64,000 nt of DNA from Guyanagaster necrorhizus (lineage: Eukaryota; Basidiomycota; Agaricomycetes; Agaricales; Physalacriaceae), in assembly GCF_019112545.1 (NCBI RefSeq), contig NW_025064890.1, forward strand, positions 585,818-649,817. The letters run 5' to 3'. The position numbers and the translations under genes were made by a program. This document shows, piece by piece, positions 11,867 to 22,143 of this stretch; the first letter of the stretch is position 1; every line of letters begins with the position of its first letter. The notes below the pieces were generated by a model that was not told where the DNA came from, did not search any database, and saw only the letters and a program-made list of their open reading frames with translations.

Positions 11867-11875
11867 CTTTATATA
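11867..11875 (-). promoter_or_regulatory. TATA box of spherulin-4-like gene
   Basis: On the minus strand TATATAAAG lies about 32 bp upstream of the ATG at 11835. The spacing implies a very short 5' leader. Confidence 0.5.
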
Positions 11876-12275
11876 CTCATCCAATTACAATATCAGTAAA
11901 AATTTGGTCACGAAGTTTCGATGTTCGTGTTTCAGCTCGCGCATATATGAATTCGTCCAGCTGCATCCAGGTCCTTACGATTTGATGTGAGCATGTGTGG
12001 GGACGGCTAGAATGGAGGGAAAGAGGCACGTTGAAGAGGAAAAAGGTCATCATTGGCTTTTGGGCGAACTCTGTCCTATTTGCGATCAAATTGTCTACGG
12101 TATGAAGTCAGTGTGCACAGAACTTGAAGAGAGTGATGTCATGAAACTGCATTATAAAAGCACCATATGTTAACAAGAGCTAAGGCCTGGAGCGGGATAT
12201 CTCTTATAGCTACCATCATTTGACATGTAGTATGTTCCACGGATTTTTTGTTGATTAGTGTCAAAGCACGGGTGA
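11876..12275. other. intergenic interval
   Basis: Upstream region of the spherulin-4-like gene and 3' flank of the SDR; no gene recognised. Confidence 0.5.
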
Positions 12276-13430
12276 TCAACTTGACGTCAGACAGCAACTA
12301 CCCGGTGCGCAGCAAGCAAGTACCCGAGACGGCTTAGCGGTGGAAAGATATGAAGTTCGTATACCGGAGCGTTGACTTCCAAAATGTCTTTGTGATGTTG
12401 TTTTCAAAATTCCGTATGTAAAGCAATTAGAACCAGTCGAGCTTACAACCACTCCGACATAGGCTTGTATAAAGCCAGCCCCAGCAAAAACTTCCCAGTC
12501 GTCTCCTTCAGCAAGACCAGCCTTCGCAACATTCGGGTTCTTGGCCACAATCCTCCCCACGGGCCTGATGTATTGTCCTTTATATTTGTCCGGATCCGCT
12601 TTGACGAGAGGGGACGCGGCAGCAAAACAAGACGTATACGCCCCCTGATCAGGCCCGATAAAGAAGATCTTAAAAACGATGGTCGCGAGCCGAGGGTAGG
12701 GGGCTCTCCACGCCCAGCCGGTGTCGACACTTCCAGGATGAAGAGAAATACAGGTGATAGGAATCGACTTGGTAGATAGGCGGCGCTGCAACTCGGTGGT
12801 ATAAATGACATTCATGAGTTTCGACACTCCTGCCTATAGGAATAAGTCGTTGATGTGCGGTATTATCTATTGACGTACCGTAGCGGCCTGAATCAGGCCA
12901 AAACATCTCCTTATATTCGCCGTTGAAATCGTCAATGCTTTGGAAACGAATGTCAGGGTTTGCGGATGGGCCATTTAGATGTGCGTTTGACGCAACGTTG
13001 ACAAGACGGACATCCGAGTCTGGCATTTTGGACGTCTCTATCATGAGAGATAAAAGTGTCTGGGTGAAAAGGAAGGTGCTGATATGACTAGGAGATGTTT
13101 GAGATAAGGACCATCCAGCCGAGCGTCTACTCACTTTGTCATTACAACTTTGGAGACACCTGAAAAACGCGTAAATATAAGAACGCGAAGATGAAAATGT
13201 ACGTACCATCCTGGTCGGCGTTGTAAGGACCGGTCAAACTGTAGAATGTTAGGTAACTTTGTCCCTGCAAGCAACATGAAATGCGCACAAAGCCGCGTTG
13301 TTGACTATCACGGCATCAGCTCAGTGCTAGAGACACCGCACGATTCACTGAGAACATCCAGCCTCTTCTCTCTACTCAAAAAGTCCTCTGCAGCATTCTT
13401 GGTCAGTCTCGGGTCCTTCACGTCATGAGG
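12276..13430 (-). pseudogene. short-chain dehydrogenase/reductase (retinol dehydrogenase-like), N-terminus missing
   Basis: Minus-strand exons can be chained: DPRLTKNAAEDFLSREKRLDVL, an intron, NNAA, LTGPYNADQDG, VSKVVMTN, FLFTQTLLSLMIETSKM, VRLVNVASNAH, then WPDSGRYG, an intron, and VSKLMNVIYTTELQRR with CISLHPGSVDTG. These give the NNAG-like motif, the catalytic Ser region (NVASNAH) and YxxSK (RYGVSKLMN). The Rossmann TGxxxGxG segment expected upstream is absent: sequence from 13,430 to 13,980 contains no match. So this is a 5'-truncated copy or pseudogene. Two relatives lie at 25.2 and 42.6 kb. The 3' end is uncertain because a splice donor follows the codons for AYVGVV at about 12,450. 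Confidence 0.7.
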
Positions 13431-13738
13431 ATAACAATCAAAACCAGCAAGGCTGTTAGCATAATGAATGACAAGGGGGATGAAAGAGTGGGAAGCGACG
13501 AAGCGGGTTACCTGTCGAGATATCGAGTTCTTGAATCTTTGACGAAGCTAGGCTATTGGCCAGGAGGTGTATCATGGGATGTCATTGATCAAGGGCGGTA
13601 TCCAGGCCAACAGTAGCTCAAGGAAAGTATCTCTCGAAATGTGTTGATGTCGAACGCGTAGTCCTCGGCCAATCAAGTCATTCAGTTTTGACTTGCAACG
13701 TCCAGTTGGTAACTGCGAATATGAAAAGATCAGTAGTG

Positions 13739-13975
13739 TCACATCATCTCAACTTGTGCTAGATCCACCAATGACTTAGCGTTGATCATGTTTTTGCTTT
13801 CGTACGTTACGAGTTCGCCTGTAACAGGCTTCGGATGGAAGGTCTGTGGTATCACCAACGTTACAGCAATATGCCAAGTCTCCGTTATTTTCTTAAATAA
13901 TTGAGTAACTGACTCGTTTGGCGGTGAGATGTAGGACCCCTTGGGTAGTGTTTTATCCTGAATATTTCCGGCCAT
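13739..13975 (-). CDS. small ORF of unknown function
   Basis: A 78-codon ATG-to-stop frame (MAGNIQDKTLPKGSYISPPN at its start) lies upstream of the SDR remnant on the same strand. I recognise no family, no signal peptide and no membrane segment. It may be a chance ORF. Confidence 0.2.
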   Translation of the reverse strand: MAGNIQDKTLPKGSYISPPNESVTQLFKKITETWHIAVTLVIPQTFHPKPVTGELVTYESKNMINAKSLVDLAQVEMM

Positions 13976-14225
13976 AAGCCTTCAAAACCTGAGACTTTTA
14001 GTACACTCACCACCCAACTTGCTGATACTTCGTACTTGCTGCTCTATATTGATACTCACCGCACGTGCCCTCCAATGATAAGTTTAATTGAAATAGGTAC
14101 AGATACATCTTAGTGCTTACTGATAGGTTGCAACCAAAGCTCAACACATACAAAAGATAAATAGTCCAAAGATATCTAGGCAAATGGAGACATAGAAGGC
14201 GATGATCTGGTAAAGGACAATCAGG

Positions 14226-16704
14226 TCAACAGCAAAGAGTGGAAACTAAATATAAATACCTTTCGTTCTCTGTCCAAACAACTTCATCGACTCTCTTCTC
14301 CAACCACTGTATAACATCCCCTCCAATACCCTGGCTTTCGTATAACTCAAGTCGCTTCAGCCTAACAGGCGACAAACCATTTATAATGGTCCCTGTGGCA
14401 CCGCCGTCAGGATTTCTGCCTTCCACCGCCTGAACAAGCTTTGCCCAGCCCTCATGCCCATGACAGCTCCTCAATCCCAGCTCCTTCAGCTTAGGACATA
14501 GCCATGCGTTAGCAATAACGGTGCTCCCCATTACTCCGATTGCCATCGCGCCAGTCATCATCTCCTCGTCTGGCATGCCAAGCCCAGCCATGAGCACATC
14601 CAAGTGCGAACCACCGACGCGAAGGCTTTCAAGATGGGGTAGGTCGTTCAGGAATAACCACGACACCACGACACCTCCCGACCCATAATAGAATGGCGGT
14701 GACGACGCGGAGACTGTGTCAGGAATGGATCCTTCCGCGTGATGTCCAGTGCCGTAACCGTACGCGATTCCGAGATGCTTAAGACTCATTGCAGTCGACG
14801 GAGTCTTCGCAAGAAGGGTTTGTATATACTCCTCGATGGAGTCCCGTGCTTCAATGTCCAGGTTCAGCTCCTCAAGTTCCGGTAGGACGAGAGACTCGAC
14901 AAGGTTCGTTAACATATAGTGGCCCCCTAGATTGAACTCCTTCAGATGGGGGAGCGTCAACTGAGAGAGGGGTAGGATGGGAGGCAGCACTGTTTGGAAG
15001 TGAAGGGAAACGCGCTCGAGGGAATGCTGATTTGCATGAAGGATATGGAGAATTTGGTTCAGAGGGTGCTGTGAGGCAGGTAGCGCGCGGAGATTGAGGT
15101 TTCGGAGATTACTTTGAAAAAGAGGCGAAGACCACTTGAAAGGGATGTATTGTAAAGTAACGGTGTCTAAGACCGGCACGATTTGCTTTGTGGACGGCGT
15201 ATTAGGAAGCCACGCCCAGTGATCAGGATAGTACAGAGACTCTGCAGCTGACACTTCGAAGTGCTTCAGCAAGGGGGCATCACCTATCAAAGATAATCAG
15301 ATACCTGACAGGCGAGCCTTATTCAAGCTCACCTGTAATTGATTTGAGAGCGAGCATAGAGGGAAATTGGCGGTCGAATCGAAACACGAACCGCTCCCAA
15401 CGATGCATCTGTTCGACGAGGTAGTAGACCGCGACAAAACCCCAGGGTGTGCCGCGACCCCAGGCTGACTTATCGCCGCGTGGACGATCACTGGGATATG
15501 CCGGTGGAGAGGAGGGCACCCAAACATCATGACTGTGGTGCGATGACGCAGACATGGGTATGATAATGGGAGTGTTTGCAGGCGGGAGCACTCCTGTAGG
15601 AGATATCATGTATGAAGGTCCTGTAGACGGAAATGATACTGGGTATAGGAACGAGCTTGGAGGTGAGGAGGACCGTCGACGCCGACGGCTACTAATTGGG
15701 ACATCGGTGGTGCCTTTTGCAACATGGAGATATATTTCGATGTCCAACGGCACTGACGAGCCTGATCGTTCAAGCCATAGTCGAATGGTTTCTGGAGAAG
15801 AGGCAGGGGTTGTGACAAGGCGTATCTAGGAAACGATCAAAATCATGGAGACGGGTACACGGCGAACATCATAAAAAACGAGAAAAGCAACAAAAGAAAA
15901 TGGGGTTAAGAACTAATGCGCATGTCTGCATTGGCGCGCGCCATCGATTTGCAAAACACAAAGTCCGATGTCTTGGTCAATTATGCCGGTATAACGAGTG
16001 GCGTCAAGCTGGATTTACAGCCGTTGGTGAAATCCGCTAGGACAGAACGAGACGAAGCCTATTTCTGCCAACAGAAGAACGTCATCTGTTCCGACACCAG
16101 AGACCCGAACGGTGGCGGAGACACCATTGAAAAATAAGACTACGGGCGAGTCGATGCAGAAATACTGAAAATGAATGCATTGTCGACTATATCCGCGTGG
16201 GCGTGACTGCTGAGACAGCCGGACGTCTCAGAACCCCGGACAACGAAAAGGCACCGAAATATCCCACCGTATCTCCAGAACACGACAGAAGGAGGAAATT
16301 GGAAGTATGGAACAACGGAAATGAATACTCACTTTGGCCCATATCCGGGGCATTGCCAAAGCCAATCGCCTCCAGTTCACACAGACTGAAGCCAGAACCC
16401 ACGCACAGCAAGGGTGGCCCTCGAAGCACCAATGGAAAACGTCCCGTAAAAGTTCCATCGGCAGCCGTCTCATCGGTGAGATATATGCCTGGGTAGCGAG
16501 AATCTGTTCGTCGAGCAGAGTCTTTTCGCGCCGTAGGGCGTCGATGCGACGTTGAGCCTCTTGAATTACTTTGGCGAGATTCGCTTCCGCGTCAGATATT
16601 TCGGTAGTAAGGGCCTCCTGAGACTGTATGAATGTCTCCAGGCTGCTGCGAGCATCGGCAAGGCCCGACGTAGTGGGAGGATTAGGGAAAGGTAACGGCA
16701 ACAT
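14226..16704 (-). CDS. F-box protein with LRR-like C-terminal region
   Basis: Model: complement(join(14226-15283, 15333-15825, 16333-16704)), 640 aa. Residues 10-65 form a coiled coil (QEALTTEISDAEANLAKVIQ...). An F-box follows at about 75-124: ISPMRRLPMELLRDVFHWCF, then CAWVLASVCVNWRRLA and PRIWAK. Exon 2 starts IRLVTTPASSPETIRLWLERS, the standard continuation in basidiomycete F-box proteins. Exon 3 carries leucine-rich segments (LRNLNLRALPA, LPELEELNLDIEA, CPKLKELGLRSC). Such proteins are substrate adaptors of SCF ubiquitin ligases; the substrate is unknown. The first intron is 507 nt, far above the local norm, and may hide an insertion or exon. Confidence 0.82.
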
Positions 16705-16806
16705 GGTGGTGGTTCAAAGTCAAGAATCGGCGTTGCTAAATCGGGGAAGTGAAGTGATGTAATCAAATGCACAGCTCGTTCACCAAGTCTTTCTCATCTT
16801 GCCACC

Positions 16807-17266
16807 ATGGTCAAAACTTCAGACGTCCTAATTATTCTAGTGAGCTTTCTTCCTTTTTTTCTCTTTGTATGTAGATTGAAAGATCTCAAGGTCGCAATTA
16901 TCTTTCCACCAGCGGCAGCCGCATTCTTGACGGGATGCAGCTGCGATCTTCTCATTAACATCTGTCTGACTCTGTACGTTTTTCTTCACTTTGGCCGCTT
17001 TCGGTCCTTGAATTTTCGCTCTTCTCAGTCTCGGCTATATTCCTGGTCATATTCACGTGTTTTGGCTCATCTACAAGAAGATGCAGGCCGAGGAGCGCTA
17101 CGGAGCTGGAGGCTTCCAATGTGCGTCATGGATGCCATTCGTTTTCACGGTTACAGCTGAATACTTTCGTGTAGACATAGGAAACGGACAGTACAAGCCT
17201 TATCCTCAAGCTCAGGGCGCATTAATTCCTGGTCAGGTTCCGCCCAACTATGGTGCCACTCTGTGA
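16807..17266 (+). CDS. PMP3: plasma membrane proteolipid 3 family (Pmp3/UPF0057)
   Basis: Model: join(16807-16839, 16891-16973, 17029-17120, 17175-17266), 99 aa. The product begins MVKTSDVLIILVAIIFPPAA, continues AAFLTGCSCDLLINICLTLL and GYIPGHIHVFWLIYKKMQ: the two hydrophobic helices and FPPAA / GCSCDLLIN motifs define Pmp3. These small proteins sit in the plasma membrane and affect membrane potential and cation tolerance in yeast. The C-terminal extension (about residues 70-99, G/P/Y/Q-rich, ending PPNYGATL) is longer than yeast Pmp3 but common in basidiomycetes. The acceptor GTGTAG at 17171-17174 was chosen because the ATAG six bases later would create a stop. The ATG has a favourable context (gccaccATGG). 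Confidence 0.88.
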
Positions 17267-17654
17267 TCTCGATCTTCACATATACCTTGTTTCTGGATGT
17301 ATATACTGGTTCGGGCGTACTTCTAATGACAACACATGGCTGGAATATATCTTTTTTCCCTATCATATATTCCCAACGGACGCTATGAAAGATACTCACC
17401 CGACCTGTCGGTGTCACGAGTGCCACTATCTTGACCAGAAACTAATTTGGTACTAGGCCCACCTTCGGATGACATATGTCTTGGCGGTAGATAATTGGAA
17501 TGTCTTCGGGTAATCCGATGATGCACGCCAATTATGGAACTGTTGACTTATGACAAGACATATCAGAAAGAATACATACAAAAACAGTACCGTTCATACA
17601 TCCATCGCACCAGAAAGCGTAGTAGGTTGCGAGACTGCAAGGTATCCATCAGAG

Positions 17655-17880
17655 TCCGTGAAAAGACCGATAGATGACATTGTCTGTGCGATGGTAACCT
17701 GTACGAACACGATACAACGCGTAGGAAACGGTGCTTGCAATTATCGTGAGCACTGAGAGCTACCTGAAACCATAATGTCGGCCCCTATCTGGATGTCAAG
17801 CCACGCAAATGAGGTGTGCCTTGAGTTTGAGGGCTCGTTGATCATAGATGTTGATAATGATCAGAAGGGTTGCCATCCAG
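17655..17880 (-). pseudogene. DUF6534-type membrane protein relic
   Basis: On the minus strand one frame reads WLDIQIGADIMVS and, after an 11-base frame disruption, LTIIASTVSYALYRVRTG followed by YHRTDNVIYR and a stop at about 17,660. This matches the sixth membrane segment and the R-T-G-x-x-x-T-D-x-x-I-x-R signature of DUF6534 proteins, a basidiomycete family of seven-helix membrane proteins. An upstream fragment (GNFVAAIISSVNV, about 17,950) may belong to it. No intact N-terminus was found. A better preserved family member lies at 50-52 kb. Confidence 0.4.
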
Positions 17881-19445
17881 AACTTTCAGAAATCATGATC
17901 AGACCATGCCACTGAGGATAGTAACAGTGAAGATACAAACGTTGACCGAACTTATGATTGCAGCAACGAAATTACCCATTGAGAGCATCATGGTCCCTAC
18001 ATAGACCACTTTATTCTCCACTAGATGACTGGCTCTGATATTCACGTTAAGATGTGGTATAGAAAAAGAATTGTTGGAGCTTACTGTATCGTTAAGGATT
18101 TAGTGCGTCAAGATCGAGGAGATAGCATTGGCAACTGGGTATGTGAGAAGGGCCAAGGAACAGCTGACATGATCCACGGTAAAGAACGACGACCCACGAC
18201 GCAGAATACACGGGTCGTTCGGGCACAATAGAACAACCGTGGCTCTACAGTAGAAAGTATCTCGGCATTCGAACAGACGTACATGTACTGAGAGGCTTAC
18301 TTGACCCAAGGACTATCCTTGTATCCTGTAGTCCTTTACACTTCATATAGTTTTTGGCAATCACCTAGACTATTGTCGTAGTAATAAGCCCACGACAACT
18401 GGCCGGATTAGTGGAGGTTGAAGACCTCCCTGTCCATAAAATCCACTGGGCGATAGAGAGTTCAAAGAACAGGGACGTGAAGAAATGGAAAAATCAGTGT
18501 ACCCTGGATTTGGTCAAAGCCCGGTTGCAATGAATTTATTGAATGGCGACGCCGAATTTGAAAGGTTCGTTTTGGCCCTGCAATACAGTTTGTAATGAGT
18601 AATAGACTGCACCGTCGTCTGTCTATTGAAGACTACTAGTGCTGGAGGCGCACCAGTAGATCATGGGGATGGCGGATGAACTGTACGCATCAGGCGTATA
18701 TATAACGATTTAGATCCTTTGTTACTCGTGATCCCAACATCCTTGCATTATAAGAATGACTATCACCGCTCGGTAAGGTTGAGGAAAGAAGAATGCTGCA
18801 CGACTAAGTAGCGTCCTAGATCTGTAATTAATGTCTTGAAGCACACAGTGCATCAAGGCTAGGGTGTACGTACACATCAAAAACCCACCTGCTTGCGATA
18901 GAGTTGATCAGTGCAAAAATTTGGCTAAAGGCCGTCGTCGGATTGACGACCAGGGATGACGGCGAGCACTGGCTTCTGCTTTGTTTGCCGACGGTAAGAA
19001 GCACTTCGAAGTTTTTCTGCCATACGCTCTCAGAATTGCTGTTTACGAATCGAAGCCAGCTGTAACCCCAGATTTGAACTATCTGCAACCGTCTGGAGGG
19101 AGGCTGAAACCACCTCAGTGGCTGTGCCTTCTATTTCCCTTCGGCTGGGAATATATCTTTCGTAACGCGATGCCAGCGAGGATTTTATACAAAGAAAGAG
19201 CAAAATTCAATCTAAATAAAAACAGAGATTGTAGTATAGACAGCAAATGATGAGATACAGTAGTATGGAGCCGTGTACAGCTGAGGGTATACGGTTGAAC
19301 GTAAATCCGTATGATGCTAATGGAATAATATACATGTGCGTAAGTGAATACCTGCCAGGATGCTCCCGTGATTGACTGGCTGTCCCAGGCTCAACTACGG
19401 CCATAGATTCCATGCTAGTCATGTCTGGAGAGCCCTCCAATCAGG
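17881..19445. other. no recognisable gene
   Basis: Open frames are short and match nothing I know. It may contain the eroded 5' half of the DUF6534 relic. Confidence 0.4.
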
Positions 19446-22143
19446 TCAATGTTTTATCCACTTTCCCGATTCCACAGGGAGTGAGCACAACATCCAGTCA
19501 GGATTCGACATCCATGGAGCCCAGTCGCATGAAGAAATGAATTGATTAGGTGCATTCCCATCTTCGCCGTCGCCTTCAGAATCATCGTCAGCAACGACCG
19601 TAGACATAGACAGAGGCTCCGGAGTAGGCACAGCGGCGACAAAGAGGTCTTCAGCCATCGTTATTGATTCCAGCATTTCTTCTCTCATCCTGTCTCTTTC
19701 CTTCCTGTTCTTCAACTCCTTCTTCAACTTCACGAGCTCTGCAGTCTCCGATTCCTGCAGCTTCTTCTTTTGCTCCTCTCTGGCTTTCCTCTTCCTTTCC
19801 TTCTTCTCGTTGTCCTCCCTGTCCTTCTTCTCTTTCTCTGCCCTCAAACGCTCCTTCATTTCCCTCTCGCTCGTAACCCATTCTGCCGCCTCATTTGCCG
19901 CCTTGTACGGCTGGCTCTTGTGCTTCAGAAGATATCCTTGCAGCGCTGCCACGCTGAATTCTTCCTGTGGGATAGCATCTGCAAATTTCTTTGCCAATGA
20001 CGCCAATGCAACGCTGGCTAGAGGCTTCGCAGAATGTTGGCTGTTCGCAACATACTCTTCTATCGGTGGTGGCAAATAGGCCCGGTTATTCGCGCCGAAT
20101 TGAGACAGTATCTGGCCCCTGGATTTGTCGTTGACGTTTTTCTTCGGCGAAAGGGGTAGCGACGTGGATGACGACACAAATGAAGGGAAATGGAACCATA
20201 GTGTCGATGAGCCTGGACTCGGCGTTTGCGGAGGTGAAGGTAGGTCTATGGCCTGAAGCTCGTCGCCGCTCGGTGTAGAGCCAACTTTTGACGGCGCGGA
20301 TTCTTCCAGAGACGGAAAGAAATTCCGGAACAGTGCCTCTGCCTGCCATTTCGACGCATTCTTAAACTCTATCCAGACATCCATTCGACCTGGTCGAGAG
20401 AGTGCAGGATCGAGGCGCTCCAGATGATTTGTCGTACTAGCAGAAAAAAACACGGATCACAATGCGTGCACAACGTGGAAGGGAGGAACTCACGCGAATA
20501 ACAATCGACCTTCTGCTGCCGCCACTCCATCCAGGGCGTTCAAGAGTCCGCTCAAACTCAACGTGTTCACCTCTGACATTTGGTCTCGCTGATGTTTCCT
20601 ACTGCGGCCCGTGGTGGGAGAACTAATAGGGATATCAATTTGATCATTACCCTCATCGTCATTCCTCTCAGGGTTTCCATTAGAGCTACTGTCTCGCGAG
20701 ACACTTCTCGTGAAAGCGGCGTCCAAATCCTCCAGCAGGAGTATACATCTCGAGGGAACATGACTCATCAGCGTCGTTAGCATACTGTCGCTGATCCAGG
20801 AGGACGAAAGTGATACGACGTAAATGTCCAGCATGAGTTCGCCGGCAATTGCATGTATCAGAGAGGATTTACCGGACCCCGGGACACCATGGAGGAGATA
20901 TCCTCGTCGAAAAGGAATGCCCCGATCTGCATACCACTATAATTCAAATCTCCATAAGCATGCTCTTACGGGCAATAGGAAAAGATGGCAACGTACCTGC
21001 TCAGATTTTAAAAAATCTCGAGTGTCACTGAGAAGCATCTCCTTCACGCCTGGATTGAGCACAATTGACCCCATTGGGCGTTTATGGCGCGAGTCTGTCC
21101 AGCGCCAGCTCCCATAGAAATCCGCGAAGTATATCTGGATGCGATGAACAGCCTCCGCTTCAAATTCTTACAAAATGAAAATGGCATCAGACTAAATACT
21201 TTTATCATTCAGTGAAAGTACAAACCTCGCTTGGCTTCGAGGACGACCTGTTTCAAGATTGTGTTATTCCGGGCGACCACACTTTGCGTCCAATTAACAA
21301 AATAACAAATAATAGAAACAGGATGCGCACCTTATCGACAGAACTTCGCATCCACTCCCGTCACTCTTCCTGCCCCGCTTGACCCGAAGCCAATGTCCTC
21401 CATAGAAGATGGTGTGCGTGGTGTCGAAGGTCGGCTGAAATACGACCCGTGTCTTGACCTTTCCCGGTATGTCGTCTTCATCCGAATCGTCCTCGTCGTC
21501 ACCGAAGGAGTTATCAACTGTCCGTCCAAAACCGGAGGAAGAACGGGTGGTAGTCTCGAATTCTCGCGACTGTTGCCACTCTGGCCTTCGTGACAGCCAA
21601 AGCTTGAGCCACTCATAAGGGTAGTCTTCCTCCGAAAAATGTGCCGTAAGAAAGAAGGCTACAAATTAGATTGTTCAATTAGTACGCAATAGTAAGGGGA
21701 AGAACGATAAGATATCGACGTCAACTATGGTGCGGCATCGAGCATTCTGGAGGCCAGATGGAAGAAAGAATAGGGTAAAGAGGATGTAAAACTTGCTATT
21801 GAAGGCAGAATGCATTGCAATCAGAATGAAATATAATGGCGACATGAGATGTCCGTGCAGTTGAATGATATTGAGGCGCGGGATCCATGTGTTCGCCTCG
21901 GAGGTGAAGAAGGTTGAAAGGATAGGAATATGCTTACAGTTGACAAAATGTGACCTAAAGCGCCTCAGAAATGTTAGAGAATGAAGAGAGTGTGTCGAGG
22001 GGAATTACTTGCCAGGCAGAGCTCGATACCCTTCTAGCGGTTTCTACGGTGCCACCCAGGACGACGAGCTTCATGCCGTCGATAACGGAGGAGCCAGCGG
22101 CACCACCCACGAGAGGTTGGACAAGTGATTTGAATGTGTCCAT
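19446..22143 (-). CDS. BCS1-like AAA ATPase
   Basis: Model: complement(join(19446-20436, 20494-20936, 20997-21166, 21226-21281, 21331-21658, 21938-21954, 22013-22143)), 711 aa. The BCS1_N region includes SFFLTAHFSEEDYPYEWLKL and GGHWLRVKR. The AAA module has Walker A GVPGSGKSS (residues 251-259, Lys257), Walker B CILLLEDLDAAF, the sensor LLFATTNHLERLDPALSRPG and the second arginine region GRMDVW. Residues after about 570 form a highly charged coiled coil (KEKKDREDNEKKERKRKA). True Bcs1 inserts the Rieske protein in mitochondrial complex III; basidiomycetes have many paralogs of unknown role and this is probably one. Intron 1 uses a GC donor and the second intron is 279 nt. Confidence 0.85.

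Noticed and set aside
15916..16137. Plus-strand ORF inside the F-box intron as a separate gene
   Set aside because: No start context, splice pattern or family match; kept only as a note on the long intron.
19664..20079. Plus-strand ORFs opposite the BCS1-like C-terminus (Ser/Leu/Pro-rich)
   Set aside because: They are the complement of a charged Lys/Glu coiled-coil coding stretch and have no splice context or motif.
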